This document shows, piece by piece, positions 1-7,040 of a stretch of 64,000 nucleotides of DNA (positions are counted from its first letter, which is position 1; each line of letters begins with the position of its first letter). Both the position numbers and the translations under genes were made by a program. Below the pieces are notes generated by a model that had not been told where the DNA came from, did not search any database, and saw only the letters and a list, made by a program, of their open reading frames with translations. The stretch comes from Tsukamurella sp040611135 (GTDB taxonomy: Bacteria > Actinomycetota > Actinomycetes > Mycobacteriales > Mycobacteriaceae), in assembly GCF_040611135.1 (NCBI RefSeq), contig NZ_JBEXNL010000001.1, positions 248,001 through 312,000 of the forward strand. Reading direction: 5' to 3'.

Positions 1-615
1 GTGCGTATCGCGCAGATTCTCCGTCTCCTCGCGGTAGAAGCTCTCCGCGGCGGGCAGGAGCGTGTCCTGCATGAGCGTCGAGGCGGTCGCGAGGTAGGCC
101 GCCGCCACCGAGTTGTCGAGCCGGTTGTTGGTGCGGGCCGTCTCGACGAGGCCGGTGTACACGGGGAGGTTCATCGCGATGGTGTCGAGGTTGCCGTGCG
201 CGCGCCCGTCCTCGGGCGGCAGGCTGGTGGCGGAGGTGATGAGCGCCTTGCCGGCGGTCGCGACGGCGAGGCTGTAGCTGCTCTGGATCTCGTCGGACGG
301 GAGGCCTCCCGCTACGAAGGCCGCGTTCGCGGACTCGTTCGCCGCGGACAGCGAGCTGTAGAGCACCTGCGCGGCGTGGGCGCGCGGCTCGTAATCGGCG
401 AGGTTCTGTTGCAGCACCTCGGTGCGCGAGAGTTGCACGGCAGAGGTGAACCAGCCGGTGAACAGGCACATGGTGATGAGCACCAGGGTCATGGACACGA
501 GCTTGCCGGGGCTGGAGGTGAAGAACTCGCGGAGTTCGCCGAAAACCGATGACTCGGGGAAGGATCGGAGGCGCAGGGACGACAGTTGTCGGCTCTTCGA
601 CGCCTGGGCTGTCAC
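1..615 (-). CDS. glnX: GlnX-like membrane sensor protein (5' part only)
   Basis: The gene starts at GTG 615 and runs off the left edge, leaving 205 N-terminal residues. A GGAAGGAG ribosome site lies 6 bases before the GTG. A single membrane segment is visible at about residues 40-60 (VSMTLVLITMCLFTGWFTS). An extracytoplasmic Ala/Ser-rich helical region follows, with NESANAAFVAGG and VYTGLVETARTNNR. This pattern resembles mycobacterial GlnX (Rv0412c). GlnX works with the binding lipoprotein GlnH to signal amino-acid (Asp/Glu) availability to the kinase PknG. The family name rests on remembered similarity and on synteny: a divergent mutT3-like gene and then the thi cluster follow, as in M. tuberculosis. 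glnH and pknG are expected beyond the left edge. The 151-bp gap to the Nudix gene must hold divergent promoters. Confidence 0.75.
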   Translation of the reverse strand, partial: MTAQASKSRQLSSLRLRSFPESSVFGELREFFTSSPGKLVSMTLVLITMCLFTGWFTSAVQLSRTEVLQQNLADYEPRAHAAQVLYSSLSAANESANAAFVAGGLPSDEIQSSYSLAVATAGKALITSATSLPPEDGRAHGNLDTIAMNLPVYTGLVETARTNNRLDNSVAAAYLATASTLMQDTLLPAAESFYREETENLRDTH

Positions 616-766
616 CGTCTGCTCCTTCCCTGAAGTTCACCCTCCGGCCGGGGTCGGGCCACTACGGACACTGTGCATCGACCCTATCGCGCGAGCCCAC
701 CGCATCGGCGCGCATGACGCGCTTTGTCCTCGCCCGAGTCCGTGGTTCGTCGGCTACGGTGGGTGC

Positions 767-1237
767 ATGTTGGGTGACGGGAACGGATGGGTGCGCGACC
801 CGGACGGTTCCCGGTTCTGGGGCCGGTTCGGCGCGGCGGGTCTGTTGGCTCTGTCGCCCGACGAGAGCAGCGTGTTACTGCAGCACCGGGCGTGGTGGAG
901 CCATCAGGGCGGCACGTGGGCGCTGCCCGGCGGCGCGCGCGACTCGCACGAGTCCGCCGCCGATGCCGCACTCCGCGAGGCCTTCGAGGAGACGGGCCTG
1001 CCGCCCACCTCGCTGGAGGTGCTGTCCGAGGTGGTCACCGCCCGTTCCGCCGTCGGGTGGACCTATACGACGGTGCTGGCGCGCCTCGTCGAGCCGCGCG
1101 AGCTCGTGCCGAACGAGGAGTCCACCGCGCTCGAGTGGGTCGCGTTGGACTCCGTCACCGACCGCACACTGCATCCGGCCTTCGCCACCGCCTGGCCGGA
1201 ATTACAGATCCGGGTCCGCGCCCTCGCGGCGGAGTAG
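767..1237 (+). CDS. mutT3: Nudix hydrolase (MutT3-like)
   Basis: This 156-residue protein carries a complete Nudix box, GGARDSHE followed by REAFEETGL, matching GX5EX7REUXEEXGU at about residues 54-76. The family hydrolyses nucleoside diphosphates linked to another group, often to clean up oxidised nucleotides or dinucleotide polyphosphates. The N-terminal half has the expected beta-strand pattern and a WALPGG motif just ahead of the box. The ATG at 767 is chosen because the conserved domain begins soon after it, while longer upstream extensions read into the divergent promoter region. The position opposite glnX and upstream of thiE equals that of mutT3 (Rv0413) in mycobacteria. The exact substrate cannot be read from the sequence. 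Confidence 0.88.
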   Translation: MLGDGNGWVRDPDGSRFWGRFGAAGLLALSPDESSVLLQHRAWWSHQGGTWALPGGARDSHESAADAALREAFEETGLPPTSLEVLSEVVTARSAVGWTYTTVLARLVEPRELVPNEESTALEWVALDSVTDRTLHPAFATAWPELQIRVRALAAE

Positions 1238-1438
1238 CGTTACGCCTCCTCCGTCGGCGTGGAGTGTCTTTGCGTGCAGTCATACGCGGGCTGTATACCC
1301 ATGTTTGCGCAGGTCAGTGGCCTGTTTCTTCGGAGAGTTATGCAGCGCACGTATACCGTTGCTGCTGAGACGGCGGGTGTGAGGCGGTGGCTGTCGAACC
1401 TTGCCCGGTGCGCGCCGGCGTGGCGTCGCCGCTCAACA

Positions 1439-1498
1439 TCTTTCGAAGCGTTCTGCGATGAATCCGCCGCCGATCCCGTCGCAGAACGCTTCGAAAGA
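1439..1498. repeat. 20-bp perfect inverted repeat with 20-nt loop
   Basis: Arms at 1439-1458 (TCTTTCGAAGCGTTCTGCGA) and 1479-1498 are exact reverse complements separated by 20 bases. The structure could form a very strong hairpin in RNA from either strand. No T-run follows on either side, so a canonical Rho-independent terminator is not supported. It may be a terminator of the U-less type seen in actinobacteria, a protein-binding palindrome, or a relic of a mobile repeat. Confidence 0.85.
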
Positions 1499-1664
1499 CG
1501 GCGCATCCCGTCGGTGGCCGACTCGACGGCCTGTCCTCGCGCAGCCGAAGAGCCTGCGGCGGACGTCTGATGCCGGAGACTGATGTTCGTCCCCCGCGCT
1601 GCGCCGAGTCCCCGCTCCGGCGTTCCGTCCCACACCGAGCGCCGTTCGTTCGATAGGGGCTCGG

Positions 1665-1871
1665 TTGTCCCCCGCTCGGCGTTCGGTCCCCGGCTGAACG
1701 CCGACTGTCCCACACTGGAAGCCGATTCCCCCGCGGCGGGTCGTGTGGTGTGGGTTGTCCCCCGCTCGGCGTTCGGTTCCCGGCTGAACGCCGACTGTCC
1801 CACGCCGAAAGCCGATTCCCCCGCGGCGGGCCGTGTGGGGGGCGTCGTCCCCCGCGCAGTGTTCGGTCCCC
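1665..1871. repeat. 90-bp tandem direct repeats (two full units plus a partial third)
   Basis: Units 1665-1754 and 1755-1844 match with only about 8 mismatches in 90 positions. A third copy starts at 1845 with the same phase and decays after about 27 bases. Each full unit contains an internal 8-bp inverted repeat, CGGCGTTC paired with GAACGCCG, that could fold as a hairpin. The period is a multiple of three, which explains long in-frame readings across the array. It is unlike CRISPR because the repeats abut without unique spacers. Confidence 0.85.
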
Positions 1872-1929
1872 GCGGAGCGAGTGGCCGGCCTACCGAGCTC
1901 GCCGCCGCACGGACGAGGGCGACGGGGCA

Positions 1930-2337
1930 TCACCGTGGTCGGGCCACGCCGAACGGGTTGTCGATGACGTACCTCCACCTCCCGTCCTGTCCGCGTCGGG
2001 CCACATCGGTCGCCGTGCCACGGATGTCGACGTGGTCTCCCGAAGCGGTTCGTCCAACGATCTCCCAGTCGACGATCAGCAGCACGATCGAATCGTCGAA
2101 CCGGTACACCTGCTGCACTGTGATGCTGATCGGTACTCCCAGTGACTGCAGCGCAGTGTTCGCTGACCGCCGTTCGGCTCCGGTGACAGCAGTGCCCTCG
2201 CGCGTGACGAGAACCGCATCGGGCTCGTACGCCCGCTCCAACGCCGCCGGATCGCCGGAGTTGAAGGCCGCGGCGAACACGGACGGATGCAGGTGCGGCT
2301 CGGTGGCCGACTCGATAGCGTGGGCGGTGTGATCCAT
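1930..2337 (-). CDS. SnoaL-like / DUF4440-type small alpha+beta barrel protein
   Basis: This 135-residue protein has the NTF2-like pattern. An N-terminal helix ending in FNSGDPAALERAYEPDAVLV is followed by a beta-rich half with VLLIVDWEIVG and a closing DGRWRYVIDNPFG strand. Members of this fold act as small enzymes or ligand-binding proteins, and the substrate cannot be predicted. The ATG at 2337 is preferred because the NTF2-like fold begins about 15 residues later. Upstream start codons would run through the probable operator at 2366-2381. It is transcribed divergently from an HxlR regulator, a common arrangement in which the regulator controls the neighbour. Codon use fits the rest of the window. 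Confidence 0.7.
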   Translation of the reverse strand: MDHTAHAIESATEPHLHPSVFAAAFNSGDPAALERAYEPDAVLVTREGTAVTGAERRSANTALQSLGVPISITVQQVYRFDDSIVLLIVDWEIVGRTASGDHVDIRGTATDVARRGQDGRWRYVIDNPFGVARPR

Positions 2338-2365
2338 GAGCCCACGCTGGCAGCCATTTCCGTGG

Positions 2366-2381
2366 CTCACCAAACGGTGAG
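2366..2381. promoter_or_regulatory. Probable HxlR operator palindrome
   Basis: CTCACC and GGTGAG form a perfect 6-bp inverted repeat separated by AAAC, centred in the 51-bp gap between the divergent SnoaL-like and HxlR genes. HxlR proteins bind such short palindromes as dimers. The regulatory role is inferred from position. Confidence 0.5.
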
Positions 2382-2388
2382 TCCGTAG

Positions 2389-2778
2389 GTGGTCGACGAC
2401 CTCGTTCCGGACGGGGCGGGGAATCACACCGCCCCCTCAGCGGATTGCCCGGTAGAGACGGCGCTCGCGGCGATCGCGGGGAAGTGGACGACGCTTCTCC
2501 TCCGGGAACTGAGCCGGGCCGAGCTCACCTTCGGTGGTCTGAAGGACACGTTGCCCGAGTTGTCCGACAAAGTCCTCGCCGATCGCCTGGCCACTCTGGT
2601 CGACCGCGGTGTCGTCGACCGGGTCGTGCACCGCGGATACCCGAATCGCGTGGCCTACTCGCTCATCGACGCGGGCAGGGAGCTGCGGCCCCTCCTGATC
2701 GAGCTCTACCGGACCGGAACGCGACTTCAGAGTCTTCGAGGCGGTGGCGGTGACGCCGTCAGCTCACAGCGACCTTGA
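2389..2778 (+). CDS. HxlR-family winged-helix transcriptional regulator
   Basis: This 129-residue protein shows the HxlR signature. CPVETALAAIAGKWTTLLLR near residue 20 is followed by LTFGGLKDTLPELSDKVLADRLATLVDRGVVDR (recognition helix) and the wing with AYSLIDAGREL. The family binds DNA as a dimer and often senses reactive electrophiles or small ligands. Here the only cysteine of the signature, in DCPVE, is a candidate sensor residue. The GTG start at 2389 leaves about 19 residues before the signature, a little longer than usual, so a later start is possible. Its 3' end overlaps the 3' end of thiE by 20 bp on the opposite strand. It is likely to regulate itself and the divergent SnoaL-like gene. 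Confidence 0.85.
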   Translation: MVDDLVPDGAGNHTAPSADCPVETALAAIAGKWTTLLLRELSRAELTFGGLKDTLPELSDKVLADRLATLVDRGVVDRVVHRGYPNRVAYSLIDAGRELRPLLIELYRTGTRLQSLRGGGGDAVSSQRP

Positions 2779-3424
2779 GGGCGCGGGCGGCGGCCTCGGG
2801 GTCCGCTGCGGCGGTGATGGCGCGCACGACGACGATCGCGTTCGCGCCCGCGGCCGTGATCTCCGGGACGCGATCGAGGTCTATGCCGCCGATGGCGAAC
2901 CACTTCCGCGCGGGCCCGGCGGCCGCGGTCTCGCGGACCAGGGGCAGGCCCGGCGCGAAGCGGCCCGGCTTGGTGGGCGTGGGCCAGCACGGGCCGGTGC
3001 AGAAGTAGTCGACGCCGTCCTCGGCCGCCGCGGCCCGGGCCTGCGCGGCGTCGTGCGTGGAGCGGCCGATGACGACGTCCGGCCCCACGATCGCGCGCGC
3101 GAGGGGAACCGGCAGGTCGTCCTGACCCAGGTGCAGCACGTCCGCGCAGGCGCCGAGCGCGACATCGGCACGGTCGTTCACCGCGACCAGCGCGCCGTGC
3201 TCGTGGGCGATCTCCCGCAGCTGCGCCACGATGTCGATCTCCTGCGCCGCCTCGAGCGCTCCGAACTCGCGCTCGCCCGCCGAGCCCTTGTCGCGCAGTT
3301 GCACGATGTCCACTCCGCCGCGCAGAGCCGCCGCTACGAACTCCGCCAGGTCCCCGCGCTCGCGACGTGCGTCGGTGCACAGGTACAGGGAGGAGGAGGC
3401 GAGCCGCTCGCGTGGGGAGACCAT
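2759..3424 (-). CDS. thiE: Thiamine-phosphate synthase
   Basis: ThiE couples HMP pyrophosphate with the thiazole phosphate to give thiamine monophosphate. The 221-residue protein has the expected TIM-barrel motifs: VDIVQLRDKG (substrate pyrophosphate binding), VNDRADVAL, HLGQDDLP, IGRSTHD, DYFCTGPCWPTPTK and the phosphate-binding AIGGID loop. Length and motifs fit an intact enzyme. ATG 3424 is the only start close to the first strand, LYLCTD. It is transcribed away from the TPP-riboswitch operon thiO-thiS-thiG that starts about 40 bp beyond it, so the two halves of thiazole/thiamine assembly share one intergenic region. Riboswitch control applies visibly only to the plus-strand side. The 3' end overlaps the HxlR gene. 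Confidence 0.96.
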   Translation of the reverse strand: MVSPRERLASSSLYLCTDARRERGDLAEFVAAALRGGVDIVQLRDKGSAGEREFGALEAAQEIDIVAQLREIAHEHGALVAVNDRADVALGACADVLHLGQDDLPVPLARAIVGPDVVIGRSTHDAAQARAAAAEDGVDYFCTGPCWPTPTKPGRFAPGLPLVRETAAAGPARKWFAIGGIDLDRVPEITAAGANAIVVVRAITAAADPEAAARALKVAVS

Positions 3425-3462
3425 GCCCCAACATTAGGCGCCGGGAGTAGGGTGGCGGACGT

Positions 3463-3556
3463 ACACACGGGAGTCCCGAGGTCGCGGGGCTGAGAGTGGG
3501 GCACGCGCCGCCCCTGACCGTCAGACCTGATCCGGGTAATGCCGGCGAAGGAAGGA
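3463..3556 (+). ncRNA. TPP riboswitch (thi box) upstream of thiO
   Basis: The leader carries the thi-box core: GGGGCTGAGAGTGGG near 3486, then ACCTGATCCGGGTAATGCC and GGCGAAGGAA ending just ahead of the thiO start. The GAAGGA that would serve as ribosome site lies inside or beside the terminal helix. Ligand binding could therefore hide the site and stop translation, the usual actinobacterial mode. This is inferred from placement. The switch should control thiO, thiS, thiG and perhaps the downstream ABC1 kinase. Confidence 0.93.
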
Positions 3557-3560
3557 TCCC

Positions 3561-4604
3561 GTGCGGATGAACAAGAGCGTGTCGGTCGTGGGCGGCGGAA
3601 CCGTCGGCCTGACTGTGGCGTGGTCGCTGGCGCGCCGGGGGTGCGCCGTCACCGTCATCGATCCGGAGCCCGGCTCCGGGGCGTCCTGGGTAGCGGGAGG
3701 CATGATCGCCCCGTACTCGGAGGCCTGGCCGGGGGAGGAGGAGCTGTACGCCCTCGGTGTCGAATCCCTCGGGCTGTGGGCCGATTTCGCAGCGTCCCTC
3801 CAGCCCTACGCCGACGGTCCGCTGATCACCGCCCGCGGCACCGTCTGGCTGGCGATGGACGACGGGGACGCCGCCGACCTCGCGACCGTCACGGCGGCGG
3901 TCGGCGACGAGGAGCTGTTCGGGCCGCTGCGACCGTCGGTCGCCGTCCGGGCGGTTCCCGGTGCGGCCCCGCGGATCCGGGCCGCCGCGACGGCACCGCG
4001 GGAGATCGCCGTCGACAACCGCCTCGTGCACCGTGCGCTGTCCGCCGCCTGCGCGGACGCGGGGGTCGTGTTCCGGGCGGAGGCCGTCGGCGGACCGTCG
4101 GGCCTGGCGGACCTGAGTGGCGATGCCGTGATCGTCTGCGCGGGTTCGGCTTCCGGCTCTCTCGCGCCGGAGCTGAAGGTCCGTCCCGTGAAAGGGGAGG
4201 TGGTGCGGCTGCGGTGCGGCCCGTCCTGCCTGCCTCCGCCGACGGTGACCGTCCGGGCCCGGGTGCACGGCCGGCAGGTGTACGTGGTGCCCCGTGGCGA
4301 CGGCGTCGTCGTCGGAGCCACCCAGTACGAGAACGACCGCGACCTGGCGCCCCGCGTCGGCCCGGTGGTGGACCTGCTCGACGACGCGTTCACGGTACTG
4401 CCCTTCCTCCGCGAGTACGACCTGCTCGAGGTCGGCGCGGGGCTGCGCCCCACGACGGCGGACAACGTTCCCGTGATCGCGCCGGTCGGCGGGCGCGTCT
4501 TCGCCGCCACCGGCCACGGGCGCAACGGCATCCTGCTCGCCCCCGTCACCGGGGCGCGCGCGGCGGATATGGTTCTCGACCAGGAGGTGCACGCATGGAG
4601 CTGA
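3561..4604 (+). CDS. thiO: Glycine oxidase ThiO
   Basis: ThiO is an FAD-dependent oxidase that turns glycine into dehydroglycine for thiazole formation by ThiG. The 347-residue protein begins with the dinucleotide-binding motif VVGGGTVGLTVAW, has the DAO-type GGMIAPYSEAW and VVPRGDGVVVGAT segments, and ends with GLRPTTADNVPVIAP and ATGHGRNGILLAP, the C-terminal FAD contact of this family. GTG 3561 sits 5-6 bases after GAAGGA of the riboswitch. ATG 3567 is an alternative that would shorten the protein by two residues. The gene overlaps thiS by 10 bp, indicating coupled translation within the riboswitch operon. Confidence 0.95.
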   Translation: MRMNKSVSVVGGGTVGLTVAWSLARRGCAVTVIDPEPGSGASWVAGGMIAPYSEAWPGEEELYALGVESLGLWADFAASLQPYADGPLITARGTVWLAMDDGDAADLATVTAAVGDEELFGPLRPSVAVRAVPGAAPRIRAAATAPREIAVDNRLVHRALSAACADAGVVFRAEAVGGPSGLADLSGDAVIVCAGSASGSLAPELKVRPVKGEVVRLRCGPSCLPPPTVTVRARVHGRQVYVVPRGDGVVVGATQYENDRDLAPRVGPVVDLLDDAFTVLPFLREYDLLEVGAGLRPTTADNVPVIAPVGGRVFAATGHGRNGILLAPVTGARAADMVLDQEVHAWS

Positions 4605-4792
4605 CGGTGAACGGCGAGGACCGACAGGTCCTCGACGGGACGTCCGCGGAGTCGCTGCTCGAGCAGCTCGGGCTGCCCGACAAGGGCGTCGCGATCGCGG
4701 TGAACGGAGCCGTCCACCCGCGGTCGCGGTGGACGCAGGCGCTGCCGGCGTACGCCGATGTCGAGGTGCTCACGGCGGTCCAGGGTGGCTGA
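4595..4792 (+). CDS. thiS: Sulfur carrier protein ThiS
   Basis: This 65-residue ubiquitin-like protein ends in the diagnostic Gly-Gly (TAVQGG). The terminal glycine is adenylated and then thiocarboxylated to deliver sulfur to ThiG. The fold signature is visible: MELTVNGEDRQV, the helix SAESLLEQLGL, GVAIAVNGAVHPRSRW and YADVEVLTAV. It starts 10 bp inside thiO and its stop overlaps the GTG of thiG by 8 bp. The three genes therefore form one tightly coupled unit that builds the thiazole half of thiamine. Confidence 0.95.
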   Translation: MELTVNGEDRQVLDGTSAESLLEQLGLPDKGVAIAVNGAVHPRSRWTQALPAYADVEVLTAVQGG

Positions 4793-5636
4793 CGCCGTGC
4801 GCGAACCGCTGGTGATCGCGGGCCGCGCCTTCGGCTCGCGGCTCATCACGGGCACCGGCGGCAGCGCGAACCTGGATCACCTCCGGGCGGCGCTCGTCGC
4901 CTCGGGGACCGAGATGACCACGGTCTCGCTGCGCCGCACCAGTCTGGCGGAGGGCGGCGGGGTCCTCGACCTCATCCGTGAGCTCGGCATCGTGCCGCTG
5001 CCGAACACCGCTGGCTGCCTGGGCGCGGCCGAGGCGGTTCTCACCGCGCGACTCGCGCGGGAGGCGTTGCACACCGACTGGATCAAGCTCGAGGTGATCG
5101 GCGACGACGAGACCCTGCTGCCTGACGCGGTCGCCCTGGTGGAGGCCGCGGAGGAGCTGGTGGCCGACGGTTTCGTCGTGCTGCCCTACACCAACGACGA
5201 CCCGATCCTGGCGCGCCGCCTCGCGGACGTCGGCTGCGCCGCGGTGATGCCCGCGGGGGCGCCGATCGGCACCGGGCTGGGGATCCTCAACCCGCACAAC
5301 ATCGAGATGATCGTGGCGCAGAGCGAGGTCCCGGTGATCCTCGACGCGGGGATCGGCACGGCGAGCGATGCCGCCCTGGCGATGGAGCTCGGTTGCGATG
5401 CAGTGCTTCTCGCATCGGCGGTGACCCGGGCCGCCGATCCGGAGGCGATGGCGACGGCGATGCGCCTCGCCGTCGAGGCCGGGCTCCTCGCGCGCGGGGC
5501 CGGGCGGATCCCGCGTCGGCGATGGGCGAGGGCATCGTCCCCGGCCGAAGGGCGGTTGGGAACCGGGGCGCGCGGCGGCGGAGCGCCGCCGCTGGATGGG
5601 CGTCAGCGAGCCGGGGCCGACCGTGGCACGGCGTGA
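4785..5636 (+). CDS. thiG: Thiazole synthase ThiG, with C-terminal extension
   Basis: ThiG condenses deoxyxylulose phosphate, dehydroglycine and ThiS-thiocarboxylate into the thiazole. The protein (283 residues from GTG 4785) contains FGSRLITGTGG, the Schiff-base region WIKLEVIGDD, VVLPYTNDDPILARRL, MPAGAPIGTG and VILDAGIGTASDAALAMELG, so the barrel is complete. The usual family end, RIPRRRWARASSPA, falls about 30 residues before the stop. The rest is a Gly/Arg/Ala-rich tail without known role that overlaps the next gene by 41 bp. Another start, for example 4758, would precede the ThiS stop by more and has no support. It is the third gene of the riboswitch-controlled thi operon. Confidence 0.94.
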   Translation: MADAVREPLVIAGRAFGSRLITGTGGSANLDHLRAALVASGTEMTTVSLRRTSLAEGGGVLDLIRELGIVPLPNTAGCLGAAEAVLTARLAREALHTDWIKLEVIGDDETLLPDAVALVEAAEELVADGFVVLPYTNDDPILARRLADVGCAAVMPAGAPIGTGLGILNPHNIEMIVAQSEVPVILDAGIGTASDAALAMELGCDAVLLASAVTRAADPEAMATAMRLAVEAGLLARGAGRIPRRRWARASSPAEGRLGTGARGGGAPPLDGRQRAGADRGTA

Positions 5637-7029
5637 CCCGGACGACGTCGAGTCGGCCGCGCCGGCCGGACGGGTGCGGCGCGGTGCCCAGATCGGGGGT
5701 GTCGCCGTGCGGCACGCGGCGCGCACGGCGGGCACGATGGTCGCCTCCAGGTTCCGCGACGAGCAGGCGGACCGGGACGCGCGCGATGCGTTGATCCTGG
5801 CGCTCGCCGACGACCTGGTGACGGTGCTCGGCGGTATGCGCGGCGCCGCGATGAAGCTCGGTCAGCTGCTCGCGGTCATCGACATCGGCATCACGAGTAG
5901 CGCTGCGCGCGAGGAATTCGCGCAGCGGCTGCAGCCGCTGTTCTCGTCGGCACCGCGATGGACCGACGCCGAGATGATGAAGCTCCTGGATCATCAGCTC
6001 GGCGAGCGTCGTAGCCGGATCGTCTCGATCGAGGGTCCGATCGCGGCGGCGTCGATCGGCCAGGTGTACCGCGGTGTGCTCGACGACGGACGCGCGGTGG
6101 CGGTCAAGATCCAGTACCCCCGGGTGCACACGATGGTCCGGGCGGACCTGAAGAACATGCGCCTGCTGATGAAGGTGCTCGGCACGTACATTCCCGCGTC
6201 GAACGCCGAGAAGCTGTCGGAGGAGATCTCGCGGCAGGTGATGGCCGAACTCGACTTCGTCGCCGAACTCGGCCACCACCGGTACTTCGCGGATCAGTTC
6301 GACGGCCATCCGTCGATCGCCGTACCGCAACCCGTGGACGAGCTGTGCACCGACAGAGTCCTGGTCACCGAATTCCTGGAGGGCAAGCCCTTCGCGGACG
6401 CTCTCGACGACGACCAGGCGGTCCGGAACCGGCTGGGAGAGGCGATCTACCGGTTCTACTGCGGTGAGATGTACCGGACGGGGCGGTTCTGCGCGGATCC
6501 GCACCCCGGCAACGTCATCGTGCTCCCGGACGGCAGGGCGGGGTTCGTCGACTTCGGCATGACCGTGCACCTGAGCCCCGCCGATCACGAGTTCGAGCGG
6601 GAGCTGTTCACGGCTCTGCTGCGCGGCGAGAACGAACGGGTGCACCAGCTCGCCGTGCGGGCGGGATTCATCGGCCGCCCGGACCTGATGACCTCCGCGG
6701 ACCTCGCCGAGTACATCGACAGGGTGGTCGGCTGGCACATCCGCGACGGTGAGATCACCGTGACGCCGCGGACCGCGCGCGACGCGGTCATCACCGCGAC
6801 CCTGCCGGCCGGCGGGTTCTTCGACAAGTTCGAGGGCCAGATGCTGCAGGAGGCCCATGCCCTCGGCCGGCGCACCGACATCTCGACGGTCGCGCTGCTC
6901 GGCGAGCTACGGGCGACGGCGGCGTGGCGCGACGTGGCGTGCGAGGTCCTCGAGATCACGGGTCCGAGGACCGCCATGGGCGATGAGATCGCAGAGTGGC
7001 GTGCGCGCCGGGGGAACCCGTCACGCTAG
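5596..7029 (+). CDS. ABC1/UbiB-family (AarF-like) atypical protein kinase
   Basis: This protein (477 residues if ATG 5596 is used) has the ABC1 hallmarks. These are the KxGQ motif in MKLGQLLA, the Ala-rich nucleotide loop AAASIGQVY, the lysine-bearing AVKIQYP, the catalytic CADPHPGNV and the metal-binding VDFGM. UbiB-family members are ATPase/kinase-like proteins that support quinone or lipid biology. Actinobacterial substrates are not established. The first 41 bp overlap thiG. GTG 5623 is a possible alternative start with a shorter overlap. It is co-directional with thiG and followed after 11 bp by the double TetR gene, so the three are probably co-transcribed. Confidence 0.88.
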   Translation: MGVSEPGPTVARRDPDDVESAAPAGRVRRGAQIGGVAVRHAARTAGTMVASRFRDEQADRDARDALILALADDLVTVLGGMRGAAMKLGQLLAVIDIGITSSAAREEFAQRLQPLFSSAPRWTDAEMMKLLDHQLGERRSRIVSIEGPIAAASIGQVYRGVLDDGRAVAVKIQYPRVHTMVRADLKNMRLLMKVLGTYIPASNAEKLSEEISRQVMAELDFVAELGHHRYFADQFDGHPSIAVPQPVDELCTDRVLVTEFLEGKPFADALDDDQAVRNRLGEAIYRFYCGEMYRTGRFCADPHPGNVIVLPDGRAGFVDFGMTVHLSPADHEFERELFTALLRGENERVHQLAVRAGFIGRPDLMTSADLAEYIDRVVGWHIRDGEITVTPRTARDAVITATLPAGGFFDKFEGQMLQEAHALGRRTDISTVALLGELRATAAWRDVACEVLEITGPRTAMGDEIAEWRARRGNPSR

Positions 7030-7040
7030 AGTCTTCAACC

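Larger units (their letters stand above)
1238..1929. other. Non-coding repeat-bearing intergenic region
   Basis: About 690 bases separate the Nudix gene from the SnoaL-like gene. Open frames cross it on both strands, but they show no family motif and consist mostly of the translated repeats, so no gene is called. It contains a relatively AT-rich stretch (about 1260-1360, with two GTATAC hexamers), a 20-bp perfect inverted repeat at 1439-1498, and tandem repeats of 90 bp from 1665. A more diverged repeat-like segment lies at about 1586-1664. No function is apparent. Confidence 0.7.

Noticed and set aside
1665..1871. CRISPR array
   Set aside because: Repeats abut with no unique spacers, the period is 90 bp and no cas gene is near.
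1240..1978. Minus-strand open frames with a 30-residue repeat, as a possible repetitive protein gene
   Set aside because: The repeat follows from the 90-bp DNA repeat being divisible by three. No start with a ribosome site, signal peptide or known motif was found, so it is reported as a DNA repeat.
2727..4592. A 621-codon minus-strand frame across thiE and opposite thiO
   Set aside because: The thiE and thiO proteins in the other frames are unmistakable; this frame is low-complexity and crosses the riboswitch.
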